A stretch of DNA of 15,711 nucleotides from Hamiltosporidium magnivora (GCA_004325065.1 PITI01000263.1:1-15711), one strand, 5' to 3'. Positions 1 through 10,035 are shown, numbered from the stretch's first letter. Notes: generated by a model from the letters alone, not told the origin. Numbers and translations are program-made.

Positions 1-540
1 AAGAAATATATTTAAAACACTGACATATAGGTGTACTTCGGGTATAAAGAGTCACGTCTAAAAATTAATTATATAATTTCAATTTATTCATAAAGTACAA
101 AATAAATTATGCCTAGGCAGTATAAGAGCTAATATATTTTCCTAGAAATGAACTTGGAGAATGTATAAAAAGCTATAAGTTTAATAGACACGTTTATTCC
201 ACACTCATTCGGTTTTCTATAAAAATCTAAAGAAATATTTACCCGGAAGTAGTAATCCCAGAAATGGAGAATAATAGAAAATATCTTACACCAGCGAAGG
301 ACTTCTCAAGTGTAAATTACCGGTTGGAGAAAAAGTCAATAAAAAGGTTTTGAAATGAAATTTGATCTAAAAAACTATAATACGAGATAAAAATATAAAA
401 AAAACATTTAAAATTTTTGCATCTTAAAAAAATGAGCCTGGGAATGTTATTGTCTTTTTTAAAAGGCTAAATATATATAGTATTATGTCATGCAAATAAG
501 AGTTTTTCTGCTATATCTAAGATAGAAATTTATTATTGAG
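1..540. other. AT-rich stretch without a recognised gene
   Basis: All frames are broken by frequent stops and I recognise no protein, RNA or repeat here. It lies directly upstream of, and in the same orientation as, the retrotransposon relic that starts near 541. It may therefore contain the more decayed reverse-transcriptase part of that element, but I could not see reverse-transcriptase motifs such as the catalytic YADD box. Confidence 0.4.
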
Positions 541-1357
541 AGCAGAAGACATGGGTCAACAACTAAATACATCTGGTGAAACAGTAGATAATTAACCAAA
601 TCGATGTGAAAAAATTGTTTCTCATGACTAGACCAGATTCTTAATAGAGGGATTATATACCTGCACCTACTCTTTTACAATAGATCTAAATTCAAGTCAT
701 TAGAATTAATTAAAGTCTCTTGGTTTAAAAAATTTTTGATAAAGAGTATTTTAAAAATAGGATCGTCTACATAATAAAAGGGTATGTTACGATTTGGAAT
801 GTAGACCAGATATATTTATTTCAGATGGGTGTAAAAATAAGGTAACACTTCTTCAAGTAGAAATTACTTCTCATCATTCCAATAAAATAGTTGAAACTAG
901 AGAAATTAGAATAAATGAACTTTTAGAATATGATCTATAAGTTATTTATAAGTGTAATGTTGAGATGATTTCTTGTGGAATAACTTAGAACAGTATTGTT
1001 ACAAAATATCATATAATGTATTTCAATTGACTATAAATATACTTGAATGTATAAATATATATGCAATCTTAAATACTCAAAAAGACATTCAATTCATTTC
1101 TTTTAATTTAAGGTAAAGACTTAAACAAAAATCAAATACAGATGAAGCTGAAAAGACTTCATTGGTTTTATTGAAATCTATAAAAAAGCAAAACACCTGT
1201 TAAGGAAAGTAATTAATTCTAAGATGGTTTTAAACCATTAAATACTAAAAAACATTAAAACTTATAACTTAGATAGAGGAAACACACTAGAGGAAGAACT
1301 GAAAAAGAATATAAACGAAGATTCGGATCTAGAAGAAGAGAATTCGGTTATTAATTG
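541..1357 (+). pseudogene. relic of a non-LTR retrotransposon polyprotein, C-terminal part (copy 1)
   Basis: This is a broken coding region, readable only by passing stops and frameshifts. In order it shows a Cys/His-type stretch (ETVDN, stop, PNRCEKIVSHD, about 575-632), then CRPDIFISDG at about 800-830 and KVTLLQVEITS at about 838-872. The RPD and VE residues fit the PD-(D/E)XK core of the restriction-like endonuclease at the C-terminus of R2-type non-LTR elements. Next come YKCNVEMI (about 949-972) and an acidic tail NEDSDLEEENSV (about 1317-1353). The same blocks occur in the same order in the relic at 5362-5969, which supports the reading. The family name comes from motif recognition, not a search. 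No intact frame remains, so it is a dead fragment. The upstream reverse transcriptase is missing or unrecognisable. Confidence 0.65.
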
Positions 1358-1479
1358 AATGAATAAATTGGTTAAGAAAGATATTTTATAAATCCGAATC
1401 CTAATTAAATAATTTAAGTTATATAAGGAAATACTTGCTATGAAATTCAGTAGATTTACACCGGAAAACATTTTAAAAG

Positions 1480-2037
1480 TTAAAATTTAAACTTGCCAGT
1501 CAAATCCAGAGTTTTATATTTAAAAACATTAGATAACCCATCTTTAACACAATTTATAAGAAATAGAATATCATGAGTCACTAACATAATTAAATATAAT
1601 CTCTAAAATCTGCAATCAAAGATTGTTGAATTCCGAAAAATATTTGTTTTATTTACCAGGATCAAAATATAGATAAAAATTATTCTTTTTTAAATTCAAA
1701 TTCTACTCTGCAATTTACTTTTCAATATAAATATGAAAAGAATTCTTAAATTTTTTGTAAATTATTACAAATATAAATATTTTTCACTTCTAATTTAATA
1801 ATATATTTGATTGATAAATTTGCAGAGATAAAATTACAATGTTTTTCTACAATTTATATACATAAATAATATTCTAATCTGTATAATTTTGACTAGAATT
1901 ATGTATTCAAGAAAAATTTATACAATAATTCAAATATATTAATCAGTAAATCGAAAAATTCTAAGATATAATCAGTATCTCATAACTTATTTTATAAAAT
2001 CAAAAGACTGACATTTATTCAAAATAGAGGTCATTAG
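1480..2037. other. AT-rich spacer without a recognised gene
   Basis: I see no open frame of useful length, no RNA and no repeat here. The matching stretch of the opposite arm would lie beyond the window end, so this spacer may itself be part of the inverted duplication. That cannot be tested from this window. Confidence 0.4.
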
Positions 2038-2578
2038 ACAGTTTCTTTAATTTTTTTAAAAAATAATTAAATGATATATTTAATAGTTAATGTCCTTGTT
2101 TTAAATTTGTTGAATTATTAGTTAAAAGCTATTGATCTACCATCCTTATTATATCAACATCATATATCGAAGATCAACTCCATAGAAATTGATACTTGAA
2201 AATCAATTTTATCAAAGATTTTATAAATAGAAATATAAATTTATATTTCTAAAAGTGTATCGTAATAAAAACCGTACAATATTTTTTTATTGCTGTATCA
2301 AAATGTAATTTAAAAAATATTTCAAAGTTTTAGGGAATATTTTGAAATTTGTTGGAGAGACACTTTGTTTAAACAAATAAATAACCTTTTTGTGAAACTT
2401 TTAAAATCTAAAATCGATATCTAAGTACTTCAATTATTTATTTATGTTTCTTAATACGTTTTATCTACAAAAAATTTTATAATTTTTTAAAAAAAGAAAA
2501 ATTTAAGAAACTTTTTGTTGACAAAAAAATGTACTTTCACAAAAAAATAGAAGAAAACTTTAAATTCAGTAAATTTGT

Positions 2579-2584
2579 TTTATT
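2579..2584 (-). promoter_or_regulatory. probable poly(A) signal of RRP5 copy A
   Basis: On the minus strand this reads AATAAA, 14 bases past the TAA stop of the gene ending at 2599. Microsporidian mRNAs usually have very short 3' UTRs, so this place is plausible. In such AT-rich DNA the hexamer also arises by chance. It is identical in the other copy. Confidence 0.45.
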
Positions 2585-2598
2585 GATAAATAAATAAA

Positions 2599-4506
2599 TT
2601 ATGATTTTATCTTAAGTCTTTCCGCGTGTTCTCTTGCTATACTTTTCACAACTTCTACATCTCCTCCATTCTCTTCTTCAAATTCTATCCATAATTTATA
2701 GAAAATAACAATTTCTTTAATCTTCCAATCCATATCAACGACTCTTTGAAAAAGCCTTCTAACATATTCAATATCGTTCCATTCGTTTTTTAAATAACTT
2801 ACCCAACCATCTACACCACAAACCAAATTCTCTATTCTTACTCTCAAATCCTTTGTTTTATATTTATAAAGTAAATCGATTCCAATCGAATTGTAATTTA
2901 TATTTTTCTTAATTATTTCACATCCTTCTTCCATTTTACCGTTTTTTAATAAAAATTCTACTAAAATTTTAAAACTTTTATTAGTTTCTTTGATTTTAAA
3001 ATAATATTTGAAACATTCCAATTTTAATAAATCGTTTTTAATTTCTTTTATATTTTGAATTACAATATCTATAAAATCAATATTTTTACTTTTATCACAG
3101 ATCGTATAACACCTTTTGATTTCATTAATTATATTTTCTTCATTTATAAAAATCAAATAATTTATATAAGAAACACACAAATCCATTTTTTCTTTTCCTT
3201 CCATTTTCTTAATAAATTCTTTATAAAATTCTCTTACATCTTCATTTCGTTCAATTTTAAAAGAAATATATTTTATAATTGGCAATGCAGATTTTGGCAT
3301 ATTTTTTATTTCCATTAAATAATCTTCTTCTGTTTTAAGAATATCTCTCTTTGTTTCAGTACAGAAATCAACTTTTTTATTTTCTTCACTTTTTAAAGAT
3401 AAATCTTTATTTTTTTCATTTATTTTTACTTCAATTTCTGTTTCTTTAATATTTTGTTTATCATTGAAAGGTACTTGTAATTTAATTCCACTGTTTAATT
3501 CATTTTCTTTTTCTTGAAGTTCATATTTCTTTAAACTGAAATCAAATCGATTTTTTTCAAAATCTACATTGTAAATAATTCCTGTTAATTCATTTTTTTC
3601 AGAAATAATATTTTCGAGATGACTTTTCCAATTTTTTATATAATTTGAACTTATTTCGCTAACAACTAATCTTCCTTTAAATCCATTTACACTTACAATT
3701 GCACCAAAGTTACATATTTTGGCTATCACACCTTTCCCAACCATTCCTTCATATAATTCTGTATTTTTACTTTTTGATGTTCCAATTTCATATCTCGTAA
3801 ATACATAACCCCATTCTTGGTCTTTAACTTTTATTTTGACAAAATCATTTACATAATTCTTTATCATATCTTTTAATAAAATTCCTCTGATTCTTTCTTT
3901 TTCTACCAAATAAAAATTCTTACATTCAGCAACAACTTTAAATTCCGAACCATCAAGAAAATGCGCTTTTTTAATTCTTTTGTGCTTTTTATCTTTACTT
4001 TCTACTTTTTCAATAAAATTATACGTTTTTCCAGATATTTTATATAAAAGAACAGAAATTATTTTTTGATTTGGATGATTATCTAAGAAAATACATTTCC
4101 CATTTCCATATTTAGTCATAACCGTGTCATTAAAAACTTGACCTTTCAAAACAATCCCCGGAAACATTTCGTTATTTTCATATAACTCGACTCTACGCGT
4201 AAATTCATTTTCATTTGTAATATTAAAAGTGTAGATTGTATTTGATTCTAGGATAACTTTTTTATCAACCATAGTTGTTTTATTGTCTACAGAATACAAC
4301 AAATATACATTTTCTTCTTCCGAAAGAACGTATGAATTGAATATTTTATTTTTGTAAAAAATTTTATATTTTTCATCAAAAAGTAACGGAATCGGTTGAG
4401 GAATACAAAACTCTGTTTCAAACGAACATTGTTTATGGGGAATAGTAAGTGTATTGTTTTTAATTAAACCGTATATATATGTTTTAGAGACTCCAAATAT
4501 TTCCAT
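2599..4506 (-). CDS. RRP5: Rrp5-like ribosomal RNA processing protein, copy A
   Basis: Intact 635-residue protein. Rrp5 (PDCD11 in animals) is a nucleolar factor that binds pre-rRNA and is needed for the early cleavages giving 18S and 5.8S rRNA. Three features identify it. There is an S1 RNA-binding domain at about 251-327 (GMVGKGVIAKICNFGAIVSV, later GRLVVSEIS and FDFSLK). A charged Lys/Glu linker follows at about 328-395. Then comes a helical HAT/TPR-like region at about 400-630, whose start (SALPIIKYISFKIE) and end (FYKLWIEFEEENGGDVEVVK) resemble the C-terminal domain of Rrp5. The yeast protein has about 1730 residues and twelve S1 repeats. Here only one S1 is clear; residues 110-240 may hold diverged ones. 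The ATG is supported by a CCC motif just upstream. It differs from copy B by N376, L520 and M525. No intron is seen. Confidence 0.85.
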   Translation of the reverse strand: MEIFGVSKTYIYGLIKNNTLTIPHKQCSFETEFCIPQPIPLLFDEKYKIFYKNKIFNSYVLSEEENVYLLYSVDNKTTMVDKKVILESNTIYTFNITNENEFTRRVELYENNEMFPGIVLKGQVFNDTVMTKYGNGKCIFLDNHPNQKIISVLLYKISGKTYNFIEKVESKDKKHKRIKKAHFLDGSEFKVVAECKNFYLVEKERIRGILLKDMIKNYVNDFVKIKVKDQEWGYVFTRYEIGTSKSKNTELYEGMVGKGVIAKICNFGAIVSVNGFKGRLVVSEISSNYIKNWKSHLENIISEKNELTGIIYNVDFEKNRFDFSLKKYELQEKENELNSGIKLQVPFNDKQNIKETEIEVKINEKNKDLSLKSEENKKVDFCTETKRDILKTEEDYLMEIKNMPKSALPIIKYISFKIERNEDVREFYKEFIKKMEGKEKMDLCVSYINYLIFINEENIINEIKRCYTICDKSKNIDFIDIVIQNIKEIKNDLLKLECFKYYFKIKETNKSFKILVEFLLKNGKMEEGCEIIKKNINYNSIGIDLLYKYKTKDLRVRIENLVCGVDGWVSYLKNEWNDIEYVRRLFQRVVDMDWKIKEIVIFYKLWIEFEEENGGDVEVVKSIAREHAERLKIKS

Positions 4507-4511
4507 ACGAT

Positions 4512-4514
4512 GGG
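4512..4514 (-). promoter_or_regulatory. CCC-type start-proximal motif of RRP5 copy A
   Basis: On the minus strand CCC lies five bases before the ATG (AACCCATCGT, then ATGG). CCC-like or GGG-like motifs directly upstream of start codons are a described microsporidian signal that helps define start and transcription. It supports the chosen ATG and the taxonomic call. It is conserved exactly in the other copy. Confidence 0.55.
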
Positions 4515-5027
4515 TTTCGCTTTTCCGTTTTTTATTTTAAGAGACTCGTATTAACAAATTTTTTGTATTGCAAAACACAAATAAATTTCTTTAAAAGACA
4601 AAAAAAAACTTTTGCTAAAAAATAATAATAGAAAAATTTTGGTTTTTTTTAGACAAAAAGAAATTCTTATCATAAAGAAATTCCTACCTAGAACATTTCT
4701 TTATAAATGCATTTAAATAAAATTTTTGTTATAAAGAGCAGTGTCTATATTTTGATTCATTTAATTGATGAATTAGACTTCTTATCGTTTTGTATAAATT
4801 TATTATTTTAAATGTTTATACAAAATCTCATCATATATTGTTATAAACAGTTGGAATTAAAGTTTTTTTTTTGAAAATATCAACTATAAATGGTAAGTTT
4901 TAAAAAGCATATTGGCTTTAAAGTATCGAGAAAATTAATAAAATCGGCTGGAATTTAAAGTTTTACGTTATCCGAACGAAAAAGATAAAATTATATCTGG
5001 TCAGGTTTTCACTATGATATATTGTTG

Positions 5028-5361
5028 AAATATTTTCTGGGTATAAAGAATATCGAATGTGTTTAGCTTTAGTGCACAATAAAAATATATATATATTACA
5101 CTGTAAATCTAATAGAATAATAACATTTTCAATTTTATTATTCGGGAAAGGCATTTATGTAAAAGTAAAGCATTTAATGATTTTCATTAGGTTTAATTTT
5201 AAAGATAATAGAAAAACGGTTACATATTTTCAAAATTGTGATTTTATTTAAACCTATAAATCTAAAAAAAATAATTCTATGAAATCGTGTATAAGCATAT
5301 GATTTGGAATAAAATTTATTCTAAAAATATTAATAGGTATATTTTATTCATATATACACTA
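5028..5361. other. AT-rich spacer at the inner edge of the left arm
   Basis: Unique sequence starts here where similarity between the two arms stops. Short open frames occur on both strands (about 60 codons, for example 5057-5251 plus), but they overlap each other, have no recognisable motif and look like chance frames. No terminal repeat or target-site signature of an inserting element is evident at the junction. Confidence 0.4.
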
Positions 5362-5969
5362 CTGGACACCAGAATGAAACTGATGCTAAAATTCGGAATA
5401 ACAGGTCCTACATTTTTACTTTAGATAAAAAGAAGAATAAGATAACACTCATTGAAAAGCGAATCACTTCCCAAGATTCACTTAAAATAGTTCAAACTGA
5501 AAAACTTACGAAATATGACCTGCTAGCCAATGAATTGGGTCTTATTTATAAGTGTAGTGTTGAGATAATCCTGTATGTGATGACCTGGGACGGTATTGTG
5601 ACAAATAATATAAGTCTTACTTAAAAAGAGTGCAAATTTTCCACAATGTAGAGGCATACATCTAGTCCATAGTACATAAGAAAACAATCGAAACGATTTC
5701 CTTCGATCAACGAAGAGGACTTGAGTCAAGACCAAATCCCGAAAATAGGTATGAGAGAGCGTCATTAGGTGTTATTAAGAGAGCAGAGATGCATAAGGAA
5801 CCAACATTTCTTTAAACAAGCATTTAGAGAGAATGATGGTGCTAAAAATTCAAAACAAAAAATAAATCACCCCTTATTTCAGAAGGAGAAACCCAAGATA
5901 AATATAAATGAAGAGGCGGATTTGGAAGAAGAAACAACTGTGGTAAAAGAGGTAGAAGAAAATGCCTAA
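5362..5969 (+). pseudogene. relic of a non-LTR retrotransposon polyprotein, C-terminal part (copy 2)
   Basis: This second broken copy is better preserved than the one at 541-1357. It reads LDTRMK, then after a frameshift TDAKIRNNRSYIFTLDKK (the RPD motif has become RSY), then NKITLIEKRITSQDSLKIV (about 5427-5486), KYDLLANELGLIYKCSVEII (about 5511-5570) and MTWDGIVT (about 5580-5603). After another shift come KKTIETISFDQRRGLES (about 5679-5729) and ERASLGVIKRAE. It ends in an acidic tail, ADLEEETTVV, with a stop at 5967-5969. The order fits the restriction-like endonuclease end of R2-type elements. Loss of the PD motif, at least two frameshifts and internal stops show it is dead. The open frame 5769-5969 holds only the tail and is not a separate gene. 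A poly(A) tail is not evident. Confidence 0.7.
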
Positions 5970-7347
5970 AAATATTCAAAACATTTTAACCTTGAATTTC
6001 ATTAAATAAAAATTCATTTATCCACAATCGCAATCATGAAACACTAAGAAATAAATAAATTCATCGAGTAGTATTTTTTTAAATCCAAAGAATATATTTT
6101 CAAAGATAATTGAATTCTAAATTTCAAATATAATTATATAATGGTATGTGTTAGGAAGAGTTACGCTCATAGAGATATCTTGATAAATTATTAGCTTGGT
6201 TTTTTGCGAACAGTAATTTCTTGCCGATGGATATTTTTTTTTATAAAAAAACTCTGTTGGTTCAACCAGAGCATAGATATTCTCGGCTTATCTGCGAAGC
6301 CATTCAATACTGCTTTTAAAAGTAACTCTCCGATTTTATATTAAAATCCAAGTAATTCTAAAAAGATACTTAAATTTTCTAAAGCATATAAAATTCCAAA
6401 GTTTCATTACTAATTTTTAAAAACAGCACGACTTTTTAAGCAAAATTCGCACAATCAGTAACTTTTATTCTACGAATCTTTTAGAGAGGTGAATCAACAG
6501 AGGAAAATAAAAAAACAAAATAAATATAAAGAAAAGTTCAGACTATGCAGTAAATGAAAAAACAATAAATAATACGTTCTCAAAGTATTATTGCTTCGAC
6601 ACCAAGCTAAATTATATATAAAATGAAAAAAATAGAGAAAATTTAACTTTAAGTCACTCGTTTGGCTTTACGATTCAAAAATAAGATGTCTCGTTTATTC
6701 CGACAAGTTGAAACTCAACTAAATACTTTCATTTTTATACCACCAAAGCAAGGGTTCTATTATTTCGTAAACGCTTATTAAAATATTTTTTTACAAAATT
6801 AAGTCTATTGCAATTAATCCTTCCTCTCTTCCGATACGGGCTTGGGCCTAAAAATGAAGAAGAAATTGTTTTTTAGCCAAAAATAATTCGCTTTAATTAT
6901 ATTGGAATACAGCGTAAAATATTTCCATTTATTGTAGGTTATCATTGCATTTCTATTACAAGATTGTAAGAATTATTTTTGTTTGAAAATTAAGACTTTA
7001 TAATGATAATTTTCGAGGCATTTAACCATATTAAATAGTATAATATGGAAAGTATTTGATGTTAAATCCCGCGAATTTCAATCTTAAGTCTTATGTTTCG
7101 ATTATGAGATTAATCATGCCTTATTTTTCAAATAGCAGATTACATATCGAATACAGACTTTGATCGATAACAAAATACTATGTCAATAAAAAAAACCGGA
7201 ACTCTATGTTTTAATAAGATCATTCATATATAGAACTTTGTAATTTAAAGTTGTTTTTATGGGCATAATAAGAGTATAGTTTAAACATATAGCCAAGGTC
7301 ATTTTATAAAATGTTGCCTATATAAAACAAAAAAATACAAATGTATA
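5970..7347. other. AT-rich spacer between two mobile-element relics
   Basis: I find no gene, RNA or convincing repeat in this 1.4 kb. A short imperfect hairpin with the sequence CTCTGTTGGTTCAACCAGAG lies near 6250-6270. It contains a tRNA B-box-like GGTTCAACC, but no matching A box or acceptor stem, so I do not call a tRNA. The region is probably decayed mobile DNA or neutral spacer. Confidence 0.4.
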
Positions 7348-8454
7348 GTCAAAAAAACTACGGACTTCTATAAAAAATTAATGTGCCATCCACGAGCACG
7401 TATGATAGCTAATACTCGTTTTTTCATAGACATTAAAAGTTTTTTTACGAAATCCAAAGGAATTTTATTCCAGATTTCGATTAATTTATGTATTATTTCG
7501 TTCCTATTTTTAAATGTAAAATTTCACAATTATTTTTTCATTAAACCCAAATATGTTCGATTTGGTTATAATTTAGTGATGTATTGGCTAAAGAAGTATT
7601 TTCATTCCTTTTATTTCAAAATATTCTACACAACTTTCAAATATGTTAGGATTGTTTTATCGCTTAAAAATTTCTCGTATAAACCTATATTTCTAGCAGA
7701 TGATTCTAAATTGTTTACAAAGATACTATCATATTAAAATCGGATCATAGTAGTATCAATAAACTGGAAACACCTTTATATGACTTGCAGTATCAAATCA
7801 TAATATTTTCTCCATTATGTTTAACAGTTTGGATCGAATAGTTAGGTTTAGGCGTGCTTCCCGTTCCTTTCATACACAATCTTATTGTCCGAATTAAATA
7901 AGTTGAACTTGCATCCATTACTAAATATTGTACGTTTTCAAATGTCATCTGAAATCGATAAAAAGAATTTTACATATAAATCTAACAATCATATTTTTTT
8001 GGTGAAAAAAGGTTTTCGAGCCCGTAAAATGGCATTGATACTAGTTTTGTTAGATAATTTCTTATATTTTGAACAATATTATTATAATTACTTACAAATC
8101 GAATTTTTTGGCGATTTCTGCTGGGCTAATTTTGAGATTTTTTCTTCTAAAACCAGAAATTCTATTAGTCATTGCAATATACAAGGGGTGGTCTTCCGGA
8201 TCCATTTTTACGATTTATGTATTTTATTTCTTTACCTTTGTAAGCAATCATAGACCATAGACCTAGCTATTTGAAACAATTCAGAAATTTTCTCATTGAA
8301 TAACCTTTTAAGCTTAATTAACTCCACTATAGCATCATTCTTCCTGACTGATAAAATATAACTATTTGATGATGATTTACACACAAACTATATAATTAAT
8401 TGATCTATGTTGCAAATTATAAATATTTTTTGAGTTTCTGGATTTTTTTTTGAC
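7348..8454 (-). mobile_element. degenerate Tc1/mariner element
   Basis: The limits come from a weak pair of inverted ends: GTCAAAAAAA at 7348-7357 and its complement ending at 8454. They enclose about 1.1 kb, the normal size of a Tc1/mariner element. A TA dinucleotide precedes the left end (7346-7347), as expected for TA target duplication, but the right side is unclear. The transposase inside is read on the minus strand and is broken. The ends are much less certain than the transposase identity. Confidence 0.6.
7368..8330 (-). pseudogene. Tc1/mariner transposase pseudogene (DD34E type)
   Basis: Read across several frames on the minus strand, the order is that of a Tc1 transposase. A paired helix-turn-helix comes first (KISELFQIARSMVYDCLQR, about 8240-8300), then NRKNGSGRPP near 8180-8212, the usual GRPR-type linker, then PAEIAKKFDL. 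The first catalytic Asp candidate follows at 7913-7915 (ENVQYLVMDAS), then KFNLFNSDNKIVYERNGKHA and IQTVKHNGENIMI. The second Asp is at 7659-7661. A decayed SPDLNPIEHIW box has Glu at 7556-7558, about 34 codons on. The end reads IWNKIPLDFVKKLLMS and IIRARGWH before a stop at 7368-7370. Many stops and at least five frameshifts make it non-functional. The open frames on the plus strand here (7381-7737, 7885-8253) are shadows. Confidence 0.85.
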
Positions 8455-9710
8455 ATTTCAAAAATATATATGTGCAAATGTATAAATAGACATTATAAAC
8501 AAACACAATAAAGAACAATATAACTATAAAATATTATAACTCGTTATTTGCTACAACATGAATTTAAATTCCATTAAAAATATTTGAGAATTTAGAAATT
8601 TTCGAGTGCATGTTTTTTCTTGAAATACAATAGGTGACTTATATAAAAATGATGCATAAGTGCACTCTTTTTGTTTGGAATCACATTCTTGTTATCTAAT
8701 ACTGGCGGAGGAGGGTTTTTTTAGCAATAAAAAGATGATAAAAAAACAAGGGGTTGGTTCAATTGGAAGATCCAGAGAATTGGTGCTAAAGAAAAAGCAT
8801 TAGTATTTTTACAGAATGCTCCGTAAAGCAAAAAATAAATGGCAAAAACTGCATTTAGAAGCATTATTATGATGAATTATCTCATTTTGAGAAAAAAATG
8901 AATACATAAAACCCTAATTTCAAACATATGTGGTTATATTTTAAGAGTGTTACTTTCGTGTTTCTCATTTTTATTTCGTAATGATTGTTTTGCTGTTTTC
9001 CAATTTATGTGCAGGTTTTAACCTGGACATAAATCGGAAAAAAAGAAAAAAAAGCGAAAATATAATGGCTTAAAGAAGAATAGAGAGAATCAATGAATTT
9101 ATATGTAAATAATTGATAAGATATATTTTTTGCTAGCTTATATGCAATGATTTTCTTTTGGGTACGGGATGGGTTTGAATTCTTAAAATTTTCGCGGTAG
9201 AATATATATTGGTAATTATTCAAAGTAGAAAAACATTTTTTTCTCATAAAATTATAGGACATATGCATTCCAAATCCATTTAGAAACTCTTTAATGTTTT
9301 ATTCGGACATTTTTGCTTTTTTTCTTATCTAGTCACTTTATCATATTCTAAAGTATCTGCGTTGATCTTTAAAATTTTAATATCGAATATTATTTATTGA
9401 ATCTATAACTGTAATACAGGTAGATCGAACTATAAGCGGAAATTGCCTTTCCAACCGCTAATGGAAATTTAGAAGAACTAGAACAGCTATTTACAAAAGT
9501 TTGCGGTGAAATAAATGCATCGACAATACTATGAATACCATTTCTCAATATGCCAAGGCTTTATGATTCCAAAAAGAATATCGCAAACTTGCAATTTCAG
9601 ATATATGATACCTGAAACTTTCATAATTTCAAAAAACTGTATATTTTAATTAAAAAGAATTTGGTAAGCTCAAAATGATAAATAGATTATACAGATAATA
9701 TCTCCTTTAA
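8455..9710. other. AT-rich spacer, possible decayed transposase scraps
   Basis: No intact gene is visible. A short open stretch at about 8731-8823 plus reads KKTRGWFNWKIQRIGAKEK followed by ALVFLQNAP. This faintly resembles the N-terminal part of IS1595/ISXO2-type transposases found in microsporidia, but the expected CxxC zinc motif is absent, so I do not call it. The open frame 9005-9268 on the minus strand has no recognisable motif. A small hairpin-capable pair AGCGG/CCGCT lies near 9436-9464. Confidence 0.35.
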
Positions 9711-9812
9711 GTGAAGGGAAGATAACCACGTTAAAACCTATCTGCTTGGCAATATGTGTATATAATTGGTATGAAAGAATTGTTGGCATTTTGATAGGAT
9801 ATATACCACACT
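9711..9812 (+). repeat. dispersed coding-like repeat, copy 1
   Basis: About 100 bases are shared, at clear but degenerate similarity, with 10036-10138 (inverted) and 10961-11073 (direct). The best shared core is AAAACCTATCTGCTTG with flanks. In one frame this copy reads EDNHVKTYLLGNMC. The same frame is preserved in the other copies (IKNFLLGNECVK and IKTYLLVNECVK), which suggests the ancestor coded for protein. The source family is not recognised. Confidence 0.6.
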
Positions 9813-9839
9813 GAATCTATCGGCCATCCTCTATAATCC

Positions 9840-10035
9840 CTAGTTACATCAGATTAAAAGATGAATGGAATGGATAAGTAGACAATTCTTCCCGAATATC
9901 AGTATCTATAAATCTCTAAAGCAATCAATATATTATTTTGCAAATTATTTCAGATAATGCCAGCGAAAACTCGTTACTTTTCTGTTCTCTTTTAATTGTG
10001 TAGGTCATACATACAGAGATGTGTCTAATATAGCA
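9840..10035. other. short spacer between the inverted repeat copies
   Basis: This segment separates repeat copies 1 and 2, which face each other. I recognise no gene, RNA or further repeat in it. Confidence 0.35.

Larger units (their letters stand above)
2038..5027 (+). repeat. left arm of a 3 kb inverted duplication
   Basis: This stretch matches the reverse complement of 12722-15711. Alignment by eye gives three substitutions and no indel across 2331-4579. From 2038 to 2330 there are six substitutions and two one-base indels. From 4580 to 5027 there are about eleven substitutions, two one-base indels and a 28-base unrelated block (4713-4740). Similarity ends sharply at 5027. The outer limit at 2038 is set only by the window edge, because the partner arm is cut at 15711. 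The arm contains one complete RRP5-like gene with both flanks. Confidence 0.95.

Noticed and set aside
1262..1471. 69-codon open frame on the minus strand, rich in Ser and Phe
   Set aside because: It is the complement of the acidic Glu-rich tail of the retrotransposon relic at 541-1357 plus flank.
3055..3318. 87-codon open frame on the plus strand, mirrored at 14429-14692 on the minus strand
   Set aside because: It lies antisense inside both RRP5 copies, is Phe/Ile-rich as expected from the complement of Lys/Glu-rich coding sequence, and has no motif. Its presence in both arms follows from the duplication.
5523..5765. 80-codon open frame on the minus strand
   Set aside because: It is antisense to the retrotransposon relic at 5362-5969, which has recognisable blocks on the plus strand.
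6250..6270. GGTTCAACC with a short inverted pair, like a tRNA B box
   Set aside because: No cloverleaf could be drawn: the T stem does not pair properly and there is no matching A box or acceptor stem.
7381..8253. Open frames of 118 and 122 codons on the plus strand
   Set aside because: They are antisense shadows of the Tc1/mariner transposase relic, whose minus-strand reading shows family motifs in the correct order.
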